The position numbers were made by a program, and so were the translations under genes. From Oopsacas minuta (lineage: Eukaryota; Porifera; Hexactinellida; Lyssacinosida; Leucopsacidae), in assembly GCA_024704765.1 (NCBI GenBank), contig JAKMXF010000031.1, forward strand, positions 1 through 35,942: a DNA stretch of 35,942 nucleotides. Reading direction: 5' to 3'. Of this stretch, positions 9,522 through 21,400 are shown piece after piece (positions within the stretch are counted from its first letter, which is position 1; each line of letters starts with the position of its first letter). The notes beneath the pieces are model-generated. The model saw only the letters and a program-made list of their open reading frames with translations, searched no databases and was not told the origin of the DNA.

Positions 9522-10986
9522 CTATAATGCTGGTAACAATTCTATTTTAATTAGAAGAGTTATGCTGTCTTCTTTACAATATTTAGCTTCTAATATTTCA
9601 AAGTCTAAAATTAATAAAGGAATTCCAAAACCTTCATTTCTTAGCTGAGTAGGTCTCTTGAATTTATTAGGAGATTTCTCCAAATCTTCCTTAGTTACTT
9701 GATTAGTGATTTCATAATTATTATTACTGTTAATGTGATTGAGTAGAATTAACGTATATTTGTATCTGATAGGCCAGTGTAGTTTATCATCATAACCTCC
9801 TTTCATAATACAAATGGAAACACCTACTACACCTGAATTAAACCAATTCCATTCAATATTTCCCTGACACTTGTATAAACCTACATAGAATGGATCACTG
9901 AAAGTATCCTCTTTGTTTTCTATCTTCTGTTTAACACCTTTAATCTTCCATTCCAATTGTCCTGCAGATAGAGGTAGAGGTGTATAAGAATAGAGTACTT
10001 CTATAATTGATTTCAGTTCTGAATCCTTCTCAGTAATTTGTTTCTCTAAATTCTCGATTTTGGTATTTGCTGTAGTCAGCTCTTTGGTTTTACTTTCACT
10101 TTCATTTTCCAAGATTGAAATCTTCTCAGTTGTTTGAATTCGTTTCAGTTTCATATCAGTCTCTAATAATCTGAAGTGAATATGAATGAATTCTCTTTCA
10201 TGAAGATCCATCTCTTTCCTCTCCATCTCCTCTCTGCATCCATACTCCCAATACGGACACTCTACTTTCTGTAGAGGACACACGTCAGCTAGATGGACAG
10301 GAACATCTCTCCTCTTCAATTGTCTGGTCCCTTCGTATCCTTCCTTCACACATCTATTAGGACAAAGAACTGGAAAGTGTTCACAGTACTCCAAATGAGG
10401 ATCCATTTCACAGGCCTTTACTTTATTCACACAGAATTTACACACAAGTTCTCTTAAGGGACACGAGTCTCTCTGATGTTCTGGAATTAGTCTCTTCTCT
10501 AGTTTCATTGCTTTCCCCTTCCTCTCTCCTTCCGCACAGACACAACCCAGAGGACACAGTACAGGAAAGAACTCACATTCCTCCAGGTGGTGTATTGCTG
10601 TACTCACTGTGTCACTCCATTCACACCCTCTCTTCTTTAGAGGACAACTAATCTACAAAGAAATAACTCATCTATAAACACAAAAAACACTTGTAAAATA
10701 ACAACAAATCAACTACCATTTTATCGGAGACAATTTCACGATTCATCTTTACTGGTTGCCATGCTACACCCTCAGGAATGCAAACACCACACCTCAATTC
10801 TCCTTCACAGATACAAGCATCTCTTAACATTCCTTTACAACTGCTACATAACAATAGTTTCAGTTCCAGTTTGTTTGATAAGTTTTCTACCAACAAATCA
10901 ACCCTCCATCCTCTGTAACTACCATCCTCTGTCTTTATGTACACCAAGTCCTCTCTCCCTTCTGAGTCTGTTAACTTCTCTGCCAT
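9522..10986 (-). CDS. TRAF-like protein: RING-like finger, TRAF-type zinc fingers, coiled coil, MATH domain
   Basis: Two exons, 10986-10717 and 10652-9522, joined by GT (10716-10715) and AG after TTTCTTTGTAG, phase 0; the intron is only 64 bp. The protein has 466 residues. Residues about 46-76 form a Cys-rich RING-like segment (CSSCKGMLRDACICEGELRC, then GVC) that lacks an obvious zinc-binding His, so ligase activity is doubtful. Residues 93-250 hold repeated TRAF-type zinc-finger units (CPLKKRGCEW, HLEECEFFPVLCPLGC, YCEHFPVLCPNRC, CPYWEYGC). Residues about 255-310 are a coiled coil, and about 320-466 a MATH/TRAF-C domain with the MKGGYDDKLHWPIRYKYTL core. This order matches TRAF adaptors, which trimerise and bind receptor tails. 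Such genes are multicopy in sponges. A broken copy lies 2.4 kb upstream on the same strand. Confidence 0.9.
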
Positions 10987-13006
10987 TATACAATATACAA
11001 ATCAAATACTGAGTAGGAATACTTTGTTTAATTCTTAATAGATAGAACATGTACATACTATAGCTATCAGTTACAAACAAGACTCTTGTCCTGCTAATTA
11101 CTAAGTAACAGCTGATATACTAATACTAATACAGTGGATGCTGAGTATACGGACATCGAGTTTATATGATAACTTAAAAGAGTCAACAATATATTACATT
11201 TTCTAATATTTACATAAACAAATACTATTATGACGTCATCATATGACATCTACAAAATACACTAAATATGTACAAACTAGATTCAAGCGATATACCAAAT
11301 AAGGAAATAATGTATTATTAGATTTTAGGCGCTAACAAAGGTTAATTAGATTACAAATATTAACTAATTGGTTCCTATTTTGAAAATTATTCAAATGCCA
11401 ATCTATTAAACCTGTAACTAAGTTAGTGAATATAATTACTGTAATTAGAAATTATATTACCGCTTATAGTGAGTAGTTCAAATGGTAAGAAATACATGGA
11501 AATACATTATTGAGTAATTACATAAACGTTTCCCTAATTAGATTATGTGTAATTAATGAATAATTTGTGGTTAGTGTAATGCTATTATTAGAAATGTAAA
11601 TGGTTGATAAGTTTATGTTCAATAGTAAATAAAAGAGAATTCAGTGGACACCCGAAGGATGCCAACCGCGAACATAAAGTGTTCGCTTACCGCGCAACGC
11701 AAGTAAGCGTAGCTTGCTTATATTTAATAGAATGAATTGACCAATAGAATTACAGTCTCTATCAATACAAATACATTACTGTACTAATTAAATTACAATC
11801 ACTTCATCAGAACTAATTTTATGCATTTATGTTGCAGTTTATGGACGTGCTTGGTGTGCACGTGTGCACACTGGTGTATGGCCATGCCATAATACAATGT
11901 TCTCTTCTGGTTCTTTATTAAATAATATAATTAGCGATACAATAGTTCTAATTATAGTGATACAAATATATTTAATTATAGGATATATATCTAAACTTTC
12001 CATAACAATTGAGTAATATGCGGAATTAGATTTTCAGTAATATGCAGAATTAGATTTCTATCCAGCTCGGAACCTCAATCTAGTACTAGGGAAAAGTACG
12101 TAATTATCTTTGTATTCTGACTTGTTTGTTCAGTTATAGCGATAGCAGAAACAGAGTTTAAGGTTTGTTTGATTTGTATCTATTTAGTAATAAATGTCTT
12201 TGATTAATTGTTCCATAATTGTTCAGTTCGTAAATGGTCAACATTCTATTATAGTAATCTGGGATTTTCTTCTCACAGAAATTTACCATAATTCTTTTAC
12301 TGAACACTTCAAAACCATTGTCATGCATGTACTTGTGTCCACATTTATTACTAATTTACAAGGCTGAAATCGATTGAACCGAATATCAGTATTATGAATA
12401 GCAGCCCAACCGGTTACTGATTTTCGGTTTGCAACAGAATATTGAACTATTCTCCAAATACAGTATTATTCGGTTGCAAACTTGCTAATTAATTTGTGTC
12501 TAAAATTTGTTCCCATCCATTCTAATTCAATCCATATTTGGACAAGACGTACACTCGGATAGTACTGAAAATATTTTTTCCCTAGGTGTACTGTTTTCCC
12601 CGAGTTCCACTTTTCGTAATTACCCTAGCAAATTGTTTTGAACAAACTATTAAGACTACTTACTACACTACTACATGGATGGCCTAGTAACTAGAACATC
12701 TTATATGAACTAGATATGAACTAGACTCTATTTCGTATTTAGTTACGTTACAACGGTTAACTCCGTACCATTACCACATAATAATTCCAAATTGTCCAAT
12801 ACACTAAATTATTTATAATCTGCTTGACTACTCGTGTAGCGAAGTGTCTGTATTATCCAATTTAAAATAATTTTTGAGACTGAGCAAGAAATCTTTATTT
12901 TATTCTAATTATAAACTAATGATTTGGCAATTTGAAAGTTCTAACAAATATTAAGTGATGACTTGTGTTATACGTAATGACTATTCTCTCTGCTACTAGT
13001 AGTATG
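10987..13006. other. Intergenic region, no gene seen
   Basis: No coding frame of note. Positions about 11640-11715 carry a repeat with GCGAACATAAAGTGTTCGC and GCGCAACGCAAG motifs that resembles one near 31000-31075. A CAGTGGATGCTGAGTATACG-like transposon end lies near 11131. A 24-bp unit GTAATATGC(G/A)GAATTAGATTT is tandemly doubled at about 12013-12060. A repeat with ACCGAATATCAGT (12361-12480) recurs inverted at about 31555-31640. Confidence 0.45.
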
Positions 13007-14091
13007 TTATGCGAACTTGTTAAAACGAGTGTGACCCTTCTGGTATTTAGTGTTGCAACTTCTACCTGATTTCTTGCAAGGGTACCTTAGTGTTTTACAG
13101 TGCTTACATCTACATGCTGAATCACTGAGGCCCAGAGAAGCATTTTGCATTGCTCCCGTTTGACTAACTATAGAAGTATGGCATTCATAATTATTATTAC
13201 TGTTAATGTGATTGAGTAGAATTAACGTATATTTGTATCTGATAGGCCAGTGTAGTTTATCATCATAACCTCCTTTCATAATACAAATGGAAACACCTGC
13301 ATTCCACCGATTCCATAGAATATTTCCCTGACACTTGTATAATCCTACATAGAATGGATCACTGTAAGTATAATCATAGTTTTGTATCTTCTGTTTAACA
13401 CCTTTAATCTTCCATTCCAATTGTCCTGTAGATAGAGGTAGAGGTGTATAAGAATAGAGTACTTCTATAATTAATTTCAGTTCTGAATCCTTCTCAGTAA
13501 AGTTTTTCTCAAAATAATCGATTTTGGTATTTTCGGTTTCCAGTTTCTCTTCCACATGTTCAAATTTTGATAGCTCTTTTAATTTACTTTTATTTTCTAA
13601 GAATGTTATTCTCCCAGTTGCTTTATCCAATTTTTGAGATGTTTGAATTTGTTTCAGTTTCATATCAGTCATGGATAATCTGTAGTGAATATGCATGAAT
13701 GTTCTCTTTCATGAAGATGCATCTCTTTCCTCTCCGTCTCCCTCAACATCCATGGTCCCAATAAGGGCACTCTACTTTCTGTAGAGGACAGTCATTAGAT
13801 AGATGGACAGGAACATCTCCCCTCTTTATTTGTCTGGCCCCATCCTCTCTTTCTATTATCCATCCATTCGGATAAGAATGGAAAATGCTCACAGTCCTCC
13901 GAATGAAGATTCATCCCACAGGTCTTCACTGTATTCACACAAAATTCATACACAAGTTCTCAAAGGGACACGAGTCTCTCTGGTATTCTGGAATCAGTCT
14001 CTTCTCTAGTTTGATGACTTTCCCTTTCCTCTCTCCTTCTAGACAGACACAACCCAGAGGACATAGTACAGGAAAGAACTCACATTCATTT
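13007..14091 (-). pseudogene. Broken, chimeric copy of the adjacent TRAF-like gene
   Basis: Minus-strand homology to the intact gene starts at about 14091, within the first zinc finger, and runs to 13184, mid-MATH domain. There is no RING-like exon and the zinc-finger part has several small indels: a 1-bp loss near 13960, another near 13745, and a 2-bp gain near 13698, each shifting frame. From 13696 down a 229-codon frame stays open through the coiled coil and half the MATH domain. At 13184 homology stops abruptly and the frame runs into an unrelated Cys-rich tail with CRCKHCK and CKKSGRSC, which resembles Cys-rich ends of transposon proteins (weak inference). Positions 13184-13298 are identical over 115 bp to 9711-9825 of the parent, so the duplication is recent or was refreshed by gene conversion. 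Expression is unknown; I judge it non-functional as a TRAF. Confidence 0.8.
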
Positions 14092-14356
14092 GCCTTATAC
14101 GTTTAATCTACAATTTTAGTGACGTAACTTCTATTAGGCTAATTTCTGTAATAAATATTTTGCATTAAACAGAAGTTCTGGAATTGTTAATGAATAATCT
14201 CAGTATTGTTAACCATATCCTGTAATACTTGATAATAATGTGACTTATACAAGTCTATCAATGTTAAAATCTAATATTTCGAGGTTAACATAGACGCATA
14301 ATACTTTCAAATAGATCACATATCCCGTATTATGCGTTATACGCGTATTATGCAAT
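14092..14356 (+). mobile_element. MITE family 1, copy A (left end missing)
   Basis: This matches the complete copy at 31156-31466 from its TTATACGTT position to the end, GCGTATTATGCAATTT. Shared internal blocks include GTGACGTAACTTCTATTAGG, AAATATTTTGCATTAAA, and TCTAATATTTCGAGGTTAAC. Its truncated left end sits exactly where the TRAF pseudogene ends. Confidence 0.75.
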
Positions 14357-15403
14357 TTAGAGATATACTAAGCATCTCATGTAATTGAGTAGAGTTTTGC
14401 TGCTATAAATTAAGGAAGAGAACTTTCTGAATGCCCAAAGTATAATACGGGAAGTAAGTTTCCAGCTTAATATCACACTTCTTGTGCGAATGTGACATCA
14501 TCTATGATTATCTGGTAATCCAATTCGTATACATAGTATGTATGTACGTGTTTACTAAATGCTAATACATGTAGACACACCTTCATATTGCTCACTAATG
14601 TACAGTATAATTCCACGTGTATTATTCTAATAGATTTATATAATTAACCTTCAAACCGTAATTCCCGTTAACTAATAAGATATCATCCGGGAAAGATACC
14701 AAATCTTACTACATTTTTATAATAATATCCCAGATATTCTATTAACAGGTATGGCAATAAGTCAATAATAGAGTATTCAGTCAGGGTTCCGTCGGTATGG
14801 AGTTAGGTATCATTTTCTTGCAATGGGAATTCCCATATAAGAATACCTATTTATTCTCCGTACTAATCCGTGTGTATTCTCTTGAGATGAATTCCTGCAT
14901 CCAGGGTTGCCACTGAAATGGGAATTCCTACAGAAACCCTGTGAGAATGGGAATTGAAATTCTCCTGATTTAGTACAAGAAATAAAGAAATGTTTTTGTA
15001 TTTAAACTTTTAATGATAATAATCGTAAGAATATTAACAGGATCCTCTGTACCAGTACTGAAGCTGATAATTGTTGATTTTGTGAATGATAGTCACTATT
15101 AGTAGTGAAGAGATCTAATATGGATTAATGTCCAGTCAGACTGTGGTTGTTAGCTAATTCAAGAAAATTGACGAGAAATTGCAAATCTAAGTCGATAAAT
15201 CGCAGGCCTATGAAATTTGATGACTGCAGACGAATAACCTCAATCCTAGTCTAGCTGTGACGAGTAATTGTATAGCAAATTTTGATAAATAAATATCTAA
15301 AATCATCGAGAAATATCAAAGCTATTATTACACAGAATGAACAAATAATTAGTTATTGAGCTAAGTAACTCAACTTCACTACTGGGATGTAGTTAGAGTT
15401 GTA
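14357..15403. other. Intergenic region downstream of importin-7/8, no gene seen
   Basis: No coding frame with recognisable character. Positions about 14760-14960 contain repeated GGGAATTCC-type motifs (ATGGGAATTCC, direct and inverted). No canonical AATAAA was found on the minus strand for the importin gene. Confidence 0.4.
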
Positions 15404-18400
15404 TTACTGACTGTTCGTAACCGCTGTATCTTCTGAAGTAGTTTGTTTGGACTCTTGAATCTCTTGCCAGTGCTGATCAGATATCTTGTATATACCTTGT
15501 ACTTGCTCTTGTAGTTCTAAAGTTATCTAAGGAAATGGACAGATAGGTTAGATAAATAGTAGGTTTATGAACAGGAATAAAGTATTATTCCCTTTTGGAG
15601 GATATTTCAGGAATTCACATTAATATTACAATGTAAGCTGCTTAACCGGGACAGCTCGGGAGTCAATGATTTGTCCCGATTAACCGATTATGATTGAGTT
15701 AAGTATTCAAAACTGGCTTTTCATGGCCTCATAACCAGAAATATCTTATAGTTTAAACAATAAAGCACGGACATACTCTGCAACCCATGCAAAACGTTTG
15801 GATATCCAACTGTCTGGTCATTATTGAGGGAATTATACAAGGTGGAATAGCCAATGGAACCTGAGGCGAGTGAGCAAAGTAAATAATCTTAGACTAGCAA
15901 ATGGTAATTGGATCGGTGTTGTATGTTTGTAGATAATATTCAACTTCATAGAGTTAAAATAACAATTATACAATGACTCTGAATAATATACAAACGGTTA
16001 ATCGGGATAAGAAATCCCGAATAACCGATTCGATGTCCCTAGCATCAGACGATTTTTCTATGTAAAAAATCTGTTCCCAATCATTGTCCTGATTAAGCTG
16101 CTTCCATTGCAGTAGGTTATATGATAAATACAAGAGAGATTACATATGAGAAACTTGAAATAAGAAATTATAATTCAGAGTACACTACACCCTCACTAAT
16201 CCGAACAGTTAGGCTCCAATCTCAAAATATTTCGTTCGGATTAGTGAAATACACTGAAACTTTACTATAGGAATAGGAGGACTTAGTTGCCCCTAGATAG
16301 CCGTTTAGAGCAAGCCTGTATATATATTTTGAGATTTGGCTAATTTGTTTACTTTATATAAAAACAACAATAAATTTACATATGATTAATCCAAAAGTGT
16401 GAAAATCAGATTCAGCATGTTCGATATACACTCCCTGGCCAAAAGTATTGGAACTCTTTGCCACAATTGACACATGGCACAAATATGTATTTACTTTAGT
16501 TGCATAGGCTGAAGATAACTTTAAACGTCTATGAACTACTTTAGATAATTACTTTTATCATTACAATCGCCTTTTCTGTTATATTTTCAGACTATTCAGT
16601 ACTTATATTCTCGCAATGTGCCATATGCCACAGGTGTCATTAATGGTATGGTGTTCCAATACTTTTGGCCAGGGAGTGTATTCAGTGAAGTTTTATTGAG
16701 TTCTATTTACTTCCTTGATAAACAAGATAAATACATAGTTATGCGACAATTTCAAAATTGCATACCGTAAATCCTTTCTGTGACAACGGACAAACAAACA
16801 GACAGACAGACAGACAGACAACAATTGAGATTTAATAATATAGATTCGGAGTACTTGCATATGAAAATGCTGCAAGCATATACAATAAGGTCATTTTGAA
16901 CATTTTCCAAAGGTTGTCCAGCACCTGTTCACGTAGCGATGGTCTACTGAACTAGGTTAGTTGCTAGAGCAAGTCTCTTTCTAAATAGAATTACGTAGAT
17001 TTCGTTACAGTCAACTCCCGTGACATCGAACACGGATATATCCAAATAACCGCTGATATATTGAACTTCTCATATGCTAAATGACTGATGGCGACCCAAA
17101 GAGCTTGACAAAGATGTAGGACACGTAAACTCCGTAGTACACTAGTATATAATGTAACAATATTTGTAGATAATGGTAAACTTACTTGAGAAGTTAATAT
17201 AGCATACCATTGCTGATTCTGCTGACTAATAGACTCAATCAGAAGCTTAAAGGCAATAAACTCATCATATTCATCATCTACATCTACTAACGTCTCGTAG
17301 TCACTTTCTAGCTCTGTCTTATCGAGAGTGTCTGTGTCATGGTCTGAACTATCAGAGCTATACTCTTCCTCTCCTCCTGCGTGCTTTAATAAACGTCGGA
17401 ATTCCTTAAAATCATCCTCGTCGTCAAGGACGTCCTCTCCATCACTCACAATAGGTTTCCTGGCTACATCTTCATCAGAGTTTAGTCCAGATCCTGACGT
17501 GTTAGAGGTCTTAGCTTCTTCTTCTTCTTCTTCGTTTTTCTCATACGCCTTAATCAGCTGATTCAGGATTGATACCATATTAGGTATAATTATAGGCGCC
17601 AAATTCTGAAAACATTCAAGCTGAATAGCAGTCCCAGACTGAAGGAGAGAGCATAACGCTAGAATAGATATCTTTCTGTCGTGAATACCCTCCAGATCAT
17701 CAGGATTCTCAATCCATCTAGACAATAGTTGTGACGTCACGCTCTCATCACAATTCGGGAACCTAGTGTTCTCCACAAGTTGTAGCACTATATCTGGAGA
17801 GGTGAAAAAGGCTGCTATCACTACCATGAAGCACTGAGACCTCAGCTCAGGTGTCTCTGTACTCTGAGTTAGCTTACACATGACTGGAGTTAGTATAGCT
17901 GGTAACCACGCATCAACTTTACCTTTAAGATTCAATACAATTATCTCCAACATTTTACAAGCATGCTGCTGTGAGTTCTCTTCATCAGATCTCTCCAGCA
18001 CTCCACTACACATGTCTATAATACATTCCATGTATTTAGCATTAGATAGGAAGGTATCTTCATCTACTGATACGTAGTTATACAGACTAGGCATAATACT
18101 GGGGAAATAGTCAAATGCATCTCTCTTGAAACACTCGTATATCAGGAATAATACATCCCACATTCCAGGACTAATCTGATCATCTGTTAGCTTCTCAATT
18201 ATTAGGAACACCTCCTCGTATAGATCCAGTAGCCCTGTCTTCAATAGATATACCATTAGCTTTCCTATACACTGCTCTAGCTGTGATAACAATGTGAGGT
18301 TGTCAGACATAGCAGTCAGTAAGGAGAGGATAGAATTAAGTATCCCCATAGCTACCAGAGATTTTGAGAATTCACCTTCATCTAGAGGCATTTCAGGGGG

Positions 18401-21400
18401 AGTACTAGTTATCTGTACATCTGGAGAGTCAGTATTGATGTCGTACATCTCAGAGAATGTTCCTACCAGACTGGAGCACAGATCAACTGCAATCCCTGAT
18501 ATGTCTTCGCCTATGTTATACAATAAAATTATATAGCTCGTATAATGAGAGAATTACTTCCTACTGTAACGAAATATTCAAAGATGACGTCATGTCCACC
18601 CAAAATCGCCCTAGTTTCGCCTATGAACTAGCGTACGTAGATTTCTTTTAGTAATAAAGCTATGATATCAAACTAAGTTATATAATACGCGTATAACGCA
18701 TAATACGTTAAATGTGATCTATTTTGAAAGTATTATCCTTCTAGGTTAACCTGAAATATGAGATTTTGACACTGTTGGACTTGTATAAGTCACTTTATTA
18801 TCAAGTATGATATAATCAATTACTTATTTATTGCACAGCTGTACAGATCAGCTTTTCTATCTTCGAGGAAAGGATATTTTTTCGGATTAATGAAAGTCCC
18901 CTTTGTGAATGGAGTATGGTGTTTTGTATTGCAAAAAAAACTTTACTATACTATAACTCAGCTATATAAGGAATATCATTATTCAAGTCACTCCAAATCC
19001 AAATATACACAATACATCATGCATAAGCAACATTATTATCAAGTATGATATAGTTTGGTTAACAATGCTGAGATTTCTCATTAACAATTCTGAACTACTG
19101 TTTTGATGCAAAGTATTTATTGCAGAAATTAGCCTAACAGAAGTTACGTCATCAAAATTGTAGATTGAACGTATATGTAATACAAATTATACGAAATATG
19201 TCTTCATTGAAAGACGTATTACACAACTTAGCTATCATAAAAGTTTGATCAAAACTCCCAAACAAGTAAAGATATATTTGCATAGTATTGTGAAGCTATA
19301 TTAACACTAATCTATGACTCAATAACCACAAAACACAGAAAAATACACAGACACATTATATGCAAGCTAGATTTAAATATTTAAATCTGTCTAGACAACT
19401 CTATAAGCTAGTTACAAGACAATGGGATATGGATGGCTAGATAGGTCCAAAAATTCACCAACCAATATCAACTGGTAAAAATTGGTCAGGTCCAGTTTTG
19501 GCTGAGTAAAACTGGTCGGGGGACCAAATTTGGACAATAGGGATAATTATTGGTCCCGGACCAGTTTTGGCGTGACACTACTGGCTACCTCTTTGTGAGT
19601 AGACAACGCCTATAGGTTAAACAAATTATGAAGAGGAATACAGCAGTATGATTGTATTAGAGAAGGTTTAAAGAGGAATCTACACTATAACTAGTAATAA
19701 GAAATGACAGATTCAGACATCGGTTCAATCCATTTCAATGGTGCAATTAGGGATCGACCGGAGCTCCGATCGATCCCTTGTTCCTCAAGTACAACCTAAG
19801 AGCTGTTGGATTTGGCTCATTCAAATTACTTCAACCACCTCCTGACGAAGTTCTTCCTAATCAACACGTCGAGGAAATTGATGATGATAGTGAAGATTTG
19901 ATATATGCAAGGTTAAGATAGATTATAGAAATGACATACGTATATATTTTGATTTAGAATCTCGCATTTAAATTTCTTGGTTCCAAACCTATGATGTTTT
20001 GCTTTAGAAATAACTCTTAGCATAATATTTCATTAAACACCCCGGCTGGCCAAGGGCCGGGTTCTCAACTTTTTGACGGGGCGGTCGATCCCTAAGTGCT
20101 ATTCCAAGCTTAGGTCCTCAGGACTTAGGACTCACCCCATGCTTTCAGCGTCTGTTTAGTACATATACACATAATGCTGAATGAAATACTCACCGTATAT
20201 ACGTATAATATCCCTAAGAGCATCTGCTATATCATCATTCTCTGTCTCTTTAATAAGCACGAGTAATTCCCGAAGCAGAGAGCCTACGAATGGTTTAATA
20301 AAGTTTACACTCTCTTCATGTTCGTCAAACAGACTCAGTAGACCTATAGCAGCTTCTACACGTACAGGAAGCTCTGTCTCATTCATCAGACATCCAATCA
20401 GTCCCTGTATAGCTTGTTGGAGGTTAGGAGTAGAGAGATGGAGTTTGTCGAAATTGTGGAACATCCAGCAAGCTCTAGCTCTAAGATATGCGGTGGAGGA
20501 TGTGAATAGCGGATGTACAAATCTCACGAATAGTCCTTCTATCTCCTACAACCATAACAGTTAGCTGGATTAGGTAAGATATTGACAAGAATGCGACAAT
20601 ATTTCAAAATATTCGAGACACGAATTGATGAGTGTATATAATAACGCTTCCCAACATTTTCACATGTGGACACCCCATACACATTACTTTGGTGTGAACA
20701 TAGCACGAACTTTTCAAGTTTGTGGGTCAAACTTATTGGGCTCATCGCGACACTGGGAGACAAGACCAACACCCTGCATGACACCCAGGTGATGAATCAT
20801 CCCTGTAGCAGACATTAATTAAAGGAGTCTGTCTATATATATACAAACCTGCCTGAGAGATTTCTGCTCATATATAGCCTCGGATGCACAAGATATAACA
20901 TGCAAAGCTCCATCAGTTCTCTGAGCATTCCATTCATCACCTTGTGCAGCTAGGACTCTCATACAGTGCTCTAATACCATATTAAGCATACCTCTCCTCT
21001 TCTTCATACACTCCTGTAGCAGAGACTCGGCTGCACTAACAGGAGACAGGAAGTCATCAAATATATCAAATCTAATCCTTATGTACTCAGATGGATCTTG
21101 ATCCCACATCTCTTGGTCACGTTGTGAGTGACACATCAAAGGAAAGACAAGAGCCAAGAAGAGAGCCTCGAAATTTGGTTTGATTAGTTTCCATGATACA
21201 GAATGACTGATGGAGTAAGCGAGGTAAGATAGAGATGTCTGTAGGGTGTTATCTGTCATAGTACAGCCCTTAACGTGTAGATCTAATTGCTGTAAAAGTA
21301 ATGATACTACTTTCTCTGAGTAATGCTGAGTGAAGAACTTCTTGAATCTGACATGTTTCTTATCATCAGTATCAAAATATTTCTTATCAGTATCAAAATA

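Noticed and set aside
17328-18651. Plus-strand frames opposite importin exon 5
   Set aside because: They are antisense shadows of a clearly conserved coding exon; their Ser-rich content simply mirrors the acidic tract.
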